Shown here piece after piece: positions 23,281-31,615 of a stretch of 64,000 nt of DNA. This DNA is from Kribbella steppae (GTDB taxonomy: Bacteria > Actinomycetota > Actinomycetes > Propionibacteriales > Kribbellaceae). The notes under the pieces were generated by a model. That model was not told the origin of the DNA and ran no database searches. It worked only from the letters and a program-made list of their open reading frames with translations. Every line of letters starts with the position of its first letter. Position 1 is the first letter of the stretch. The stretch lies in NCBI RefSeq assembly GCF_004342025.1, contig NZ_SLWN01000016.1, forward strand, positions 124,001 through 188,000, in the 5' to 3' direction. The position numbers and the translations under genes were made by a program.

Positions 23281-24741
23281 TCAGACAGTCTCCGGCGCAC
23301 CCGGCGGGATGAACCGCTGCGCACTGGGACCGTGCTCGATCAGCTTCATCAGCGCCGAGGTGTCGGCATACGCGTCGATGGCGTCGGCGAGCCGATCGAG
23401 GCGAGCCTCACGAAGCGCGGCGAACGAGACGGTGCCGTCCGGCGCCGGCTTGCCGGTCAACTCGCCGACCTCGGTCAGGAACGCATGCCGCGCCGCATCC
23501 TCATCGAGTAACCCGTGCCAGATCGTCCCCCAGGTTGTCCCGACCCGGCACCCACCCGGGAAGTCGGCCGCCTCCCCCACGACCGTCACGACACCATGAT
23601 GGATCTCGTACGCCGTCCGCGCCGGCCGGGCCAGCACCTTCTCGGCGGCGAACGACGTTGCTACCGGCAACAACCCGAGGCCGGTGTGCTCGCCACCACC
23701 CTCGACACCCTGCGGATCCGAGATCGTCCCACCGAGCAGTTGATACCCACCACAGATCCCCAGCACCGGACGTCCGGCCGCGACCCGAGCGGCCACCGCA
23801 TCGGCCAGCCGGTGCTCCCGCAACCACTGCAAGTCCGCCACGGTCGCCCGCGATCCCGGCAGTACGACGAGATCCGCGTCACGCACCTCCGCCGGGCTGG
23901 TCGTGAAGAACACACTGTTCGTCGGCTCGACGGCGAGCGCGTCCAGATCGGTGAAATTGCTGATCCGCGGGAACCGGACGACGGCGACGGTGAGCACATC
24001 GGCCGACGAAGTCCGTCGTACCGGAATGTCCAGCGCATCCTCGGAGTCCAACCAGAGCTCGGGCAGCCACGGGAGTACGCCGTACGTCGGCCGGCCGGTC
24101 GCGGACGCCAGCATGTCAATCCCCGGCTGGAGCAGCGACACGTCACCGCGGAACTTGTTCACCAGGAATCCGCTGAGCAGCGCCTGATCCGAGGCGTCCA
24201 GCAGCGCAACCGTGCCGAACATCGACGCGAACACTCCCCCGCGATCGATGTCACCGACAACGACCACCGGCGCCTGGGCGTGCTGGGCAAGGCCCATGTT
24301 GACGTAGTCCGACTGCCGCAGGTTGATCTCTGTCGGGCTGCCCGCGCCCTCGCTGATCACCACGTCATACCTGGACGCCAGGTCGTCGTACGCCGCGAAG
24401 GCGGCCTTGGCCAGCTCGGCCCGCTCGGTCAGGAATCCGCGCGCGGTGAGCTCACCCCACGGCTCGCCCATCAGCACGACGTGGCTCCGGCGATCGCTGC
24501 CGGGTTTGAGCAGCACCGGATTCATGGCGGCCTCCGGCTCGGCACCGGCGGCGACGGCTTGGATCCACTGGGCCCGGCCGATCTCGGCGCCGTCGGCACA
24601 GACCATCGAGTTGTTCGACATGTTCTGTGCCTTGTACGGCGCCACCCGCACACCCTGCCGCGCCAGCCACCGGCACAGCCCGGTCACCACGGTCGTCTTA
24701 CCCGCGTCGGACGTCGTACCGGCGATCAGCAGTGAACCCAC
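23281..24741 (-). CDS. cobQ: Cobyric acid synthase
   Basis: Enzyme of 486 residues that amidates four carboxylates of the corrin ring in cobalamin synthesis. The N-terminal dethiobiotin-synthase-like ATPase domain has the P-loop GTTSDAGKTT (residues 8-17) and the segment APYKAQNMSNNS. The C-terminal glutaminase domain has the nucleophile motif PVLGICGGYQLLGG (about residues 325-338) and its His in YEIHHG. Length is normal. GTG start, five bases after the ybaK-type gene. No B12 riboswitch or other cob genes are seen, so the rest of the pathway lies elsewhere. Confidence 0.93.
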   Translation of the reverse strand: MGSLLIAGTTSDAGKTTVVTGLCRWLARQGVRVAPYKAQNMSNNSMVCADGAEIGRAQWIQAVAAGAEPEAAMNPVLLKPGSDRRSHVVLMGEPWGELTARGFLTERAELAKAAFAAYDDLASRYDVVISEGAGSPTEINLRQSDYVNMGLAQHAQAPVVVVGDIDRGGVFASMFGTVALLDASDQALLSGFLVNKFRGDVSLLQPGIDMLASATGRPTYGVLPWLPELWLDSEDALDIPVRRTSSADVLTVAVVRFPRISNFTDLDALAVEPTNSVFFTTSPAEVRDADLVVLPGSRATVADLQWLREHRLADAVAARVAAGRPVLGICGGYQLLGGTISDPQGVEGGGEHTGLGLLPVATSFAAEKVLARPARTAYEIHHGVVTVVGEAADFPGGCRVGTTWGTIWHGLLDEDAARHAFLTEVGELTGKPAPDGTVSFAALREARLDRLADAIDAYADTSALMKLIEHGPSAQRFIPPGAPETV

Positions 24742-24746
24742 GCGGG

Positions 24747-25283
24747 CTACCCTAAATGCGAGGCGAGTTCCAGCACTTCGGCGGTGGAGAGCTTGGCGAG
24801 GTCGGCGCCGTCGACGAGCAACTTCGAGGCGCGGATACCGCTGCCGATCACGACCGGTCCGGCGTTCGCGACCGCCGCGTCGACCAGCACCGGCCAGTCC
24901 GCGGGCAGTCCGATCGGCGTGATGCCGCCGTACTCCATCCTGGTCGTGCTGACCGCGTCGTCCTGTGCGGCGAACGAGATCTTCCGGACCCCGAGGTGCT
25001 TGCGGATCACGCCGTTCACATCCGCCCGGTGGGTGGCGAGCACCATCACCGCGGCGTACGTCGACTCACCGGCTCGCTTGCCGTGGACGATCACGCAGTT
25101 CGCCGACGCGGCCATCGGTACGTCGTACTCCGCGCAGAACGCGGCCGTGTCGGCCAGGCCGGGATCGATCGCGGCCGCGTAGCCCGGGATCGATCCGAGA
25201 CCGTCGCGGACCGGCTCGGCCAGCAGTTCCGGCACCTCGGCGGCAGGTCGCCACTCGATCTTGCCCAGCACCGGCCCGGTCAT
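24747..25283 (-). CDS. YbaK/EbsC-type aminoacyl-tRNA deacylase
   Basis: Protein of 178 residues of the YbaK/ProX editing family, which hydrolyses misacylated tRNA such as Cys-tRNA(Pro). The central segment ANCVIVHGKRAGESTYAAVMVLATHRADVNGVIRKHLG and the later MEYGGITPIGLPADWPVLVD are characteristic of the fold. Compared with E. coli YbaK it has a longer N-terminus (about 25 residues). It overlaps the upstream acetyltransferase gene by 4 bases and is followed after 5 bases by cobQ, so they share a transcript. Confidence 0.9.
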   Translation of the reverse strand: MTGPVLGKIEWRPAAEVPELLAEPVRDGLGSIPGYAAAIDPGLADTAAFCAEYDVPMAASANCVIVHGKRAGESTYAAVMVLATHRADVNGVIRKHLGVRKISFAAQDDAVSTTRMEYGGITPIGLPADWPVLVDAAVANAGPVVIGSGIRASKLLVDGADLAKLSTAEVLELASHLG

Positions 25284-25579
25284 GGGGCCTCCCGCTTCAC
25301 GAGGTCGGCGTACTCGGTGTGCTCGGCGAGGTAGTCCTGGTAGAACGGGCAGGCCGGCTTGACCCGCAGCCCGAGGGCCCGCGCGTCGTCGAGCGACTTC
25401 GTGGCGATCCGGCCGGCCACGCCGCGGCCGCGGAAAGCGGGCAGCGTCTCAGCATGCAAGAAGGTGATGACACCGGGGTGCAGCTTGTAGTCGACGAAGC
25501 CCATCAGGTTGCCGTCCGAGTCGACTGCTTCGTAGCGGTTCCGCTCCTTGGCGTCCACCACGCTGATCTCGTTCTTCAT
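25280..25579 (-). CDS. Small GNAT-type N-acetyltransferase (YjdJ-like)
   Basis: Mini-acetyltransferase of 99 residues. The acetyl-CoA-binding core reads LPAFRGRGVAGRIATKSLDDARALGLRVKPACPFYQDYLAEH, typical of the short GNAT branch annotated as GCN5-related with the CPF segment. The ATG at 25579 is preferred over a GTG nine bases earlier. First gene of the operon with ybaK-like, cobQ and probably the DinB-family gene. Target unknown. Confidence 0.88.
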   Translation of the reverse strand: MKNEISVVDAKERNRYEAVDSDGNLMGFVDYKLHPGVITFLHAETLPAFRGRGVAGRIATKSLDDARALGLRVKPACPFYQDYLAEHTEYADLVKREAP

Positions 25580-25689
25580 GCCCGCCACTCTAACCAGGCG
25601 GCCGCGGCGGCGTACCCGGAGTAACTTAGTGAGCGGCTTACCGCCAGTTGGCGTGGACAGGCGGTAGCATCGCGGGCTGAAATGGGTGA

Positions 25690-26619
25690 GTGGACGGGGT
25701 GCGGGGTCTCCCCGCCAACCCCGAGCGAGGCGAGGGCGTGGGTGCGGAAGTGACGGTGTCTGGTGGAGACGGTGGACCGACCGCTCTCCGGATCATGCTC
25801 GGCGGACAGCTGCGGCGGATGCGGGAGCAGGCCGGGATCAGCCGTGCCGACGCCGGCTGGCAGATCCGCGCCTCCGAGTCCAAGGTCAGCCGGATGGAAC
25901 TCGGCCGGGTCGGGTTCAAGGAACGCGACGTCAGCGACCTGCTCGAGCTCTACGGCATGCAGGACGAGGTCGAACGCTTCCGGCTGATGGAGCTGGCCCG
26001 GGCGGCGAACAACCCCGGCTGGTGGTCCCGGTACGGCGACGTGATGCCGAGCTGGTTCACCAACTACGTCGGCCTGGAGGTCGCGGCGACGCTGATCCGG
26101 ACCTACGAGGTGATGTTCGTCCCGGGGCTGATGCAGACCGAGGAGTACGCGCGGGCCGTCGTACAGATGGGCAGGGCGTATCTCCCCGCGGAAGAGATCG
26201 AGCAGCGGGTCGCCCTGCGGGTGACCCGGCAGCAGATCCTGAACCGGGTGAACCCGGCCCGCCTCTGGGTGGTCATCGACGAGTCTGTGCTGCGTCGCCC
26301 GGTCGGCGGTGAGGACATCATGCGGGCCCAGATCGAGCACCTGATGAAGTGGGCGCAGCAGCCGAACATCACCTTGCAGATCATGCCGTTCAGCAGCGTC
26401 GGCTACCCGGGCGCGGGCGGTGCGTTCAGCATCCTGCGGTTCCCCGAGGGCGACTTGCCGGACATCGTCTACATCGAGCACGCGGCCAGCGCGCTGTACC
26501 TCGACAAGCTCGAAGAGGTCGACGAGTACGTCGCGATCATGGAAGCCCTCACCATCGCGGCGGCCCCGGTGTCGCAGACCGAGACCCTGCTGAAGGAAGC
26601 CCTGGCCCGGATGGACTGA
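25690..26619 (+). CDS. XRE-family regulator with DUF5753 domain
   Basis: Helix-turn-helix protein typical of streptomycetes and relatives. The HTH is about residues 36-95 (LGGQLRRMREQAGISRADAGWQIRASESKVSRMELGRVGF); the rest is the DUF5753 ligand-like domain (VPGLMQTEEYARAVV; RVTRQQIL; PNITLQIMPFSSVGYPGAGGAFSILRFP; VYIEHAASALYLD). In other actinobacteria such genes sit beside small DUF397 genes; none follows here, and a hairpin comes directly after the stop. The start is uncertain: GTGs at 25690, 25738 and 25750 are all possible, and none has a well-placed ribosome site. Confidence 0.88.
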   Translation: MDGVRGLPANPERGEGVGAEVTVSGGDGGPTALRIMLGGQLRRMREQAGISRADAGWQIRASESKVSRMELGRVGFKERDVSDLLELYGMQDEVERFRLMELARAANNPGWWSRYGDVMPSWFTNYVGLEVAATLIRTYEVMFVPGLMQTEEYARAVVQMGRAYLPAEEIEQRVALRVTRQQILNRVNPARLWVVIDESVLRRPVGGEDIMRAQIEHLMKWAQQPNITLQIMPFSSVGYPGAGGAFSILRFPEGDLPDIVYIEHAASALYLDKLEEVDEYVAIMEALTIAAAPVSQTETLLKEALARMD

Positions 26620-26650
26620 ACCCCCGGGACCGTCAGGTTCCCAGGGGTTC
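26618..26650 (+). terminator. Hairpin after the XRE regulator gene
   Basis: GAACCCC pairs with GGGGTTC and continues inward with GGGA/TCCC around an 8-10 base loop. It starts on the stop codon at 26617-26619. No T-run follows. It lies between this plus-strand gene and the convergent ohr gene, so it may serve both. Confidence 0.5.
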
Positions 26651-26673
26651 GCTGCCGCTCTCGGTGTGAGAGC

Positions 26674-27105
26674 TCAGGCGACCTTGAGGTCGACCTTGAT
26701 GTTGCCGCGGGTGGCGTTGGAGTACGGGCAGACCTCGTGGGCCTTGGCGACCAGCTCCTCGGCGATGGCGCGGTCGACGCCGGGCAGGCTCACCTCGAGC
26801 ACGACCTCCAGGCCGTAGCCGGCGCCGCCGTTGATCGGGCCGATGCCGACCTCGGCGGTGACGGTCGAGCCGTCGGCGTCCTGGCGGGTCTTGCGCGCGA
26901 CCAGCTTGAGCGCGCTGTGGAAGCAGGCCGCGTAACCGGCCGCGAACAGCTGCTCGGGGTTGGTGCCCTTGCCACCGCCGCCCATCTCGACGGGCGGCGC
27001 GACGACGACGTCCAGCTTGCCGTCGTTCGTGGCGACCTTGCCGTCGCGACCACCCTGGGCCGTCGCCTTGGCGGTGTACAGAACCTTCTCTACTGCGATC
27101 GTCAT
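26674..27105 (-). CDS. ohr: Organic hydroperoxide resistance protein
   Basis: Ohr-type thiol peroxidase of 143 residues that reduces organic hydroperoxides. The two redox cysteines are Cys61 (AAGYAACFHSAL) and Cys126 (HEVCPYSNATRGN), both in the expected context. The ATG at 27105 opens with the family N-terminus VEKVLYTAKATAQGGRDG; an upstream extension in the frame is not family sequence. It lies 40 bases after the quinone reductase gene and is probably co-transcribed with it, under the divergent TetR-type regulator rather than an OhrR. Confidence 0.95.
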   Translation of the reverse strand: MTIAVEKVLYTAKATAQGGRDGKVATNDGKLDVVVAPPVEMGGGGKGTNPEQLFAAGYAACFHSALKLVARKTRQDADGSTVTAEVGIGPINGGAGYGLEVVLEVSLPGVDRAIAEELVAKAHEVCPYSNATRGNIKVDLKVA

Positions 27106-27145
27106 TGTCAGTGTTCTCCTGGGGAGGGCGAGATCCGCGGAGGGA

Positions 27146-28099
27146 TCAGCGGGTGGGGTCGAGGACGAGCTTGCCGACGGTCCGGCGGGCTCGCAGATCT
27201 TCGTGGGCAGAGGCGACATCAGACAGGGCGTACTCGCCACCGACGATCGGGGTGAGCTTGCCGGTCTCCGTCAGGTCGAACAGCTCGGCCAGCGGGTCGC
27301 CCAGCAGGGCGGGATTCCCGAAGCAGTCGGCCAGCCAGAAGCCGGCGATCGTCTTCGAGCCCTTCATCAGCCGGCTCGAATCGATCGGCGCGGCAGCCTG
27401 GCGGGAAGCGGCACCGAAGGTCACCAGGCGGCCGAAGCGAGCGAGTGCGGCGAACGACTCGTCGAACGTCGGTCCGCCGACCATCTCCAGCACGATGTCG
27501 ACCGGCTTGCCGCCGTTCGCCTCGAGGATGCGGTCCTTCAGACCTTCCGGCTCACCGTCGATCGCCGCATCGGCACCGAGCTCGAGCACCTGCTTGCGCT
27601 TCTCCTCGCTGGATGCGGTCGCGATCACCCGACCGGCACCCCACAGCTTCGCGAGCTGTACGGCGAGGGACCCGACACCACCGGCACCGGCGTGCACCAG
27701 CACGGACTCACCAGGCTGGAGATGCGTGGACGTCTTCAGCAGGTGCCAGGCCGTGGTGCCCTGCAACACCAGCGCGAGCGCTGCGCCATCACTGACACCT
27801 TCCGGTACGTCGAAGGCGTACGGCGCGTGCGCCACAGCCTGCTCGGCGTACCCGCCGGAACCGACGAGTGCGACCACACGACGGCCATCCGCCGTACGGC
27901 CGACGACCTCACCGCCCGGGATCAGCGGCAGCTCGGTCTTCGACAGGTAGCTGTTCTCCACCTGGTGGGTGTCCGCGTAATTGATACCGGCGCGATCCAC
28001 GGTGATCAGCACCTGTCCCTCACCGGCGACCGGCTCCGGAACGTCGCTGATCTTGAGGACCTCGGGCCCGCCGAACTCGGTGATCTCTATCGCTCGCAT
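27146..28099 (-). CDS. Zinc-free quinone oxidoreductase (MDR superfamily)
   Basis: NADPH-dependent quinone reductase-like enzyme, 317 residues. The GroES-like domain opens with MRAIEITEFGGPEVLKISDVPEP; the nucleotide-binding domain has VLVHAGAGGVGSLAVQLAKLWGAG with the AxGGVG motif of QOR proteins. No catalytic-zinc cysteines are present. The ATG at 28099 lies 7 bases below a TATAGT -10 with no ribosome site, so the mRNA appears leaderless. The gene is divergent from a TetR regulator and heads an operon with ohr. Confidence 0.92.
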   Translation of the reverse strand: MRAIEITEFGGPEVLKISDVPEPVAGEGQVLITVDRAGINYADTHQVENSYLSKTELPLIPGGEVVGRTADGRRVVALVGSGGYAEQAVAHAPYAFDVPEGVSDGAALALVLQGTTAWHLLKTSTHLQPGESVLVHAGAGGVGSLAVQLAKLWGAGRVIATASSEEKRKQVLELGADAAIDGEPEGLKDRILEANGGKPVDIVLEMVGGPTFDESFAALARFGRLVTFGAASRQAAAPIDSSRLMKGSKTIAGFWLADCFGNPALLGDPLAELFDLTETGKLTPIVGGEYALSDVASAHEDLRARRTVGKLVLDPTR

Positions 28100-28103
28100 A
28101 CAC

Positions 28104-28121
28104 CGTACTATACACTGTACG
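28104..28121. promoter_or_regulatory. TetR operator and leaderless promoter of the quinone reductase gene
   Basis: The dyad CGTAC-N8-GTACG (28104-28121) lies between the divergent quinone reductase and TetR genes. On the minus strand TATAGT (28112-28107) is a -10 with TCGACA 16 bases above it, and the ATG at 28099 starts 7 bases below it. The dyad covers the -10, as expected for repression. Confidence 0.55.
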
Positions 28122-28149
28122 TTATGGATGTCGAAGGGAGGTGCGTCAC

Positions 28150-28800
28150 ATGGCACGAACGCCGCGCAACACCCTCAGCTCCGAGCTGATCGTGCGAACC
28201 GCGCTCGACCTGATGGAGTCGAAGGGCACCGATGCGTTCAGCCTGCGCGGGGTGGCCGCGGAGCTCGGTGTCGGCCCGATGGCGCTCTACACCTACTTCC
28301 GCAACAAGGACGATCTCTACGACGCCGTCCGCGACCACCTGATGGGTCTGCTGCCCGCCGTACCGCAGGATGTGGCGTGGCCCGACCAGGTGCGTGCGGT
28401 GTGCCGGAGCCTGCGGTTGCTGATGCTCCAGCACCCTTGCCTTGCGCAACTACTGGCGGGCCGCCCGTTGAGCGGTCACGAGACAGCGCGGGTCGCGGAG
28501 GGACTGCTCGGAGTCCTGCGGGCCGCCGGGTTCGACCCGGAGACGGCGGCCCGGACGCACACCACCTTGTTCACCTACGTGCTCGGGGCAACGTCCTGGG
28601 AGATCCAGATGGCCGCCGAACGACGGGATCCCGATTCGTGGCGACGTCTCCGGACGACGATGGAGTCGCTCTCGGCGCGGGACTTCCCGTCGGTCGTCGA
28701 GCTCGCCCCGGAACTGGCCCGGACCACAGGCGGCGACGACCAGTTCGACTACGGCCTGGACCTGCTGCTGGCGGGCCTCGAGGTCAGAACACCATCGTGA
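28150..28800 (+). CDS. TetR-family transcriptional regulator
   Basis: Regulator of 216 residues. N-terminal HTH of the TetR type: LSSELIVRTALDLMESKGTDAFSLRGVAAELGVGPMALYTYFRNKDDLYDAV. The C-terminal ligand domain resembles the TetR_C branch with HTTLFTYVLGATSWEIQ. The ATG at 28150 has GGGAGG eight bases upstream; ATG at 28141 is possible. Divergent from the quinone reductase-ohr operon with an operator-like dyad between. Its 3' end overlaps the convergent TauE/SafE gene by 17 bases. Confidence 0.92.
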   Translation: MARTPRNTLSSELIVRTALDLMESKGTDAFSLRGVAAELGVGPMALYTYFRNKDDLYDAVRDHLMGLLPAVPQDVAWPDQVRAVCRSLRLLMLQHPCLAQLLAGRPLSGHETARVAEGLLGVLRAAGFDPETAARTHTTLFTYVLGATSWEIQMAAERRDPDSWRRLRTTMESLSARDFPSVVELAPELARTTGGDDQFDYGLDLLLAGLEVRTPS

Positions 28801-29530
28801 CGATGGCGACGATGCCGATGCAGACGATCAGGATGCGCAGCGCGACCGGCGGGAGCTTGCGGCCGTAGCGGGCGCCGAGGAAACCGCCGAAGGTGGAGCC
28901 GACCGCGATCAAACCGGCCGCCAGCCAGTCCACGTCGGCGACGATGATGAACAGCACCGCGGCGACCGTGTTCACGACGGTCGCGAGGACGTTCTTCAGA
29001 CCGTTCATCCGCTGCAGGTCCGGATCCAGGCCGAGCCCGAGGATCGCCATCAGCAGCACGCCCTGGGCGGCACCGAAGTACCCGCCGTAGATGCCGGTGG
29101 CAAACACCGCCGGGATCACCCACCACGCACCGCGGTGAGCGTGCGCGGGGACACTGATCCAGTTCTTCAGCCACGGCTGCAGGGCGACCAGCAGACAACC
29201 GAGCAGGATCAGCACCGGTACGACGGCATGGAACGCGGAGTCGGGCAGGGTCAGCAGCAGAACCGCCCCGACGATGCCACCGACCAGCGAGGCCGGCATC
29301 AGCCGGATCATCCGGCCGCGCTGGCCCTCGAGCTCACGCCGGTAGCCGATCGCACCGGCCGCCGTGCCCGGTGCCAGACCGACGCTGTTGCTGACGTTGG
29401 CGAGCACCGGCGGGATGCCGACGGCAAGTAATGCAGGGAAGGTCAACAGCGTGCCCGACCCCACCACAGCGTTGATCGTGCCCGCGCCTACCCCCGCCAC
29501 CAGGACGAACAGCGCCTCGAACCATGTCAT
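28784..29530 (-). CDS. TauE/SafE-family sulfite exporter/permease
   Basis: Membrane protein of 248 residues with about eight hydrophobic segments. The duplicated family motif is visible: GVGAGTINAVVGSGTLLTFPALLAVGIPPVLANVSNSVGL in the first half and ATGIYGGYFGAAQGVLLMAIL in the second. Members export sulfite or organosulfonates, or take up anions; the substrate is unknown. The gene appears monocistronic, and its 3' end is shared with the TetR gene. Confidence 0.92.
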   Translation of the reverse strand: MTWFEALFVLVAGVGAGTINAVVGSGTLLTFPALLAVGIPPVLANVSNSVGLAPGTAAGAIGYRRELEGQRGRMIRLMPASLVGGIVGAVLLLTLPDSAFHAVVPVLILLGCLLVALQPWLKNWISVPAHAHRGAWWVIPAVFATGIYGGYFGAAQGVLLMAILGLGLDPDLQRMNGLKNVLATVVNTVAAVLFIIVADVDWLAAGLIAVGSTFGGFLGARYGRKLPPVALRILIVCIGIVAIVTMVF

Positions 29531-29639
29531 CGATGCCAGACTTTACGCACCTGACCGGTCGGTCCGCTCAGCAGTCCGTCCGTTGAGCAGGCAACCTTCG
29601 ATCGTTACACCGGCACCCTGGGTCTGCCGGACAGCACAA

Positions 29640-29667
29640 AGCCTTCCCAGGTCGCCCTGGGAAGGCT
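29640..29667 (-). terminator. Terminator of the SPFH/NfeD operon
   Basis: Perfect 12-bp stem AGCCTTCCCAGG / CCTGGGAAGGCT with a four-base loop, 17 bases after the SPFH gene stop at 29684. On the minus strand it is followed by TTGTGC. Confidence 0.75.
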
Positions 29668-29683
29668 CTGTCTTTCAGTGTGT

Positions 29684-30853
29684 TCAGCGCTCGAGCGGCG
29701 GCTCGGGCGACGGCGGAACCGGAGGCTCCGAGTTCTGGCTGACCGCGGGCGGCACCTGCTGCTGGCTGCGGGTGCTGACGGCCGCGTTCTTCGCGGCGGC
29801 GATCGCTTCCGCGACCGCGTTGTCGGCCTCGGCCAAGGCCGCGTCGGGCGTGCCGTCCGTGGCGCGCTCGATCTCGGGCGCGTGGCCGTCGGCGAGCTCC
29901 GGCGCCTGCCAGGAACCCTCGGCCTTCTGCGGGATACCGGCCACCTGGCCGACCGCACTGCCGAGACCCTTGAGCGCGTCGCCGATCTCGCTCGGCACGA
30001 TCCACAGCTTGTTCGCGTCGCCCTGAGCGATCGACGGGAGCATCTGCAGGTACTGGTAGGCGAGCAGACCCTGGTCCGGCTTGCCGGCGTGGATCGCGTT
30101 GAAGACCGTGGTGATGGCCTGCGCCTCACCCTGGGCCTTCAGGATCCGGGCCTCCCGCTCGGCCTGTGCGCGCAGGATCCGGGACTCCCGGTCACCCTGG
30201 GCGGTGAGGATCGCGGACTGCTTCTGGCCCTCGGCCGACAGAACGGCGGACTGCCGCATACCCTCGGCGGTCAGGATCGCGGCGCGCTTGTCGCGGTCGG
30301 CGCGCATCTGCTTCTCCATCGAGTCCTGGATCGACGGCGGCGGGTCGATCGAGCGCAGCTCGACCCGGTTGACCCGGATCCCCCACTTGCCGGTCGCCTC
30401 GTCCAGCACGTACCGGAGCTTCTCGTTGATCTCCTCACGAGAGGTCAGCGTCTGCTCCAGGTCCATGCCACCGATGATGTTGCGCAGCGTCGTCATGGTC
30501 AGCTGCTCGATCGCCTGGATGTAGTTGGAGATCTCGTACGTGGCCCGGACCGGGTCGTTCACCTGGAAATAGATGACGGAGTCGATCGACACCATCAGGT
30601 TGTCCTCGGTGATGACGCCCTGCGGCGGGAATGCGACGACCTGCTCGCGCATGTCGATGGTGTAGCGAACCTTGTCGACGAACGGCGTCAGCAGGTTCAG
30701 ACCGGGCTGCAAACCGGTCTTGAACTTACCGAATCGCTCGACGATCCCGACGGTCTGCTGCTGCACCACCCGGACAGACTTGATCAGTGTGACGATCACC
30801 AGCAAGGCGACCAATGCCAACACTACGAGGAACGCGGTCACTAGACCCTCCAC
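29684..30853 (-). CDS. SPFH/band 7 family membrane protein
   Basis: Stomatin/QmcA-like protein, 389 residues. One N-terminal membrane helix (VTAFLVVLALVALLVIVTLI), then the SPFH domain (VRVVQQQTVGIVERFGKFKTGLQPGLNLLTPFVDKVRYTIDMREQV) and a long coiled coil rich in Glu/Ala repeats (RAAILTAEGMRQSAVLSAEGQKQSAILTAQGDRESRIL). The C-terminal 50 residues are proline-rich and disordered. Such proteins form ring or cage assemblies in membrane microdomains and partner with NfeD, which lies upstream. The start is a GTG at 30853; GTG at 30841 is an alternative. Confidence 0.92.
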   Translation of the reverse strand: MEGLVTAFLVVLALVALLVIVTLIKSVRVVQQQTVGIVERFGKFKTGLQPGLNLLTPFVDKVRYTIDMREQVVAFPPQGVITEDNLMVSIDSVIYFQVNDPVRATYEISNYIQAIEQLTMTTLRNIIGGMDLEQTLTSREEINEKLRYVLDEATGKWGIRVNRVELRSIDPPPSIQDSMEKQMRADRDKRAAILTAEGMRQSAVLSAEGQKQSAILTAQGDRESRILRAQAEREARILKAQGEAQAITTVFNAIHAGKPDQGLLAYQYLQMLPSIAQGDANKLWIVPSEIGDALKGLGSAVGQVAGIPQKAEGSWQAPELADGHAPEIERATDGTPDAALAEADNAVAEAIAAAKNAAVSTRSQQQVPPAVSQNSEPPVPPSPEPPLER

Positions 30854-31018
30854 TCGACAGAACCCTCAGGACGGACAGTCTTTCCTATCGACGGTCCACT
30901 CGCCGTACCGGTTCCCCGGCGCGTCGGCTGCCTGATCGCGCAGGTACTTCTGTCGTCCTCCCGTAACCGACAGTACTGCGAACTCAGCACCGCTCAACTG
31001 CGGGCCGCCGGGAGGGCG

Positions 31019-31543
31019 TCAGCTCTGCGGCGGGTCGGTGGGATTCGGGTCCTGGTTGGGCCGCGGGTCGCTGAGCTGGTGGAGCGAATCGCCGACCGGA
31101 TAGACGACGGCGGTGGCGCCGTCGATCGACATGATCTCCACCCGCGTACCCGGCTGGATCGTGGACACCTCGTCGAACGGGCGGGCGGTCCACAGGTCAC
31201 CACCGATCCGGATCGAACCGCCGCCGTCCGGGTGGATCTCCTTGACCACGGTGCCGGTGCGGCCGATGACGTGCGCGGAGCCGGTCTTCAGCTCGGGGCC
31301 GTGATGGAACTTGCGGGCCAGCAGCGGACGAATCGCGACCAGCATCGCGGCGGCGGTGATCAGTCCGACCACGATCTGCAGCCAGAGCAGTCCTGGGAAG
31401 ACGGCGCTCACCCCGGCGGCGGTCAGCGCACCGGCCGCCAGCATCAGCAGGGTGAAGTCGAGTGACGCCAGTTCGGCCAGACCGAGGGCGGCGGCAACTG
31501 TCAGCCACGCCGCCCAGCTGTTGTCCCGCAGCCAATCCATCAT
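31019..31543 (-). CDS. NfeD-like membrane protein
   Basis: Protein of 174 residues with about three to four membrane segments (residues 10-75) followed by a soluble OB-fold domain (GRTGTVVKEIHPDGGGSIRIGGDLWTARPFDEVSTIQPGTRVEIMSIDGATAVVYP) and a Pro/Asp-rich tail. This is the short NfeD1b type without a ClpP-like protease domain, which is normally encoded with an SPFH protein; here the SPFH gene follows after 165 bases. Two successive ATG codons make the start ambiguous by one residue. Confidence 0.9.
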   Translation of the reverse strand: MMDWLRDNSWAAWLTVAAALGLAELASLDFTLLMLAAGALTAAGVSAVFPGLLWLQIVVGLITAAAMLVAIRPLLARKFHHGPELKTGSAHVIGRTGTVVKEIHPDGGGSIRIGGDLWTARPFDEVSTIQPGTRVEIMSIDGATAVVYPVGDSLHQLSDPRPNQDPNPTDPPQS

Positions 31544-31615
31544 CTGCCAAGCCTATCCACGATTCGGGGCCCTTGGTCGGTTATTGGACGCGCCCTGTTC
31601 GCTGCGGGATCCCGG

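Noticed and set aside
24742..25289. B12 riboswitch before cobQ
   Set aside because: cobQ follows the ybaK-like gene by 5 bases inside an operon, and no B12-box-like element was recognised.
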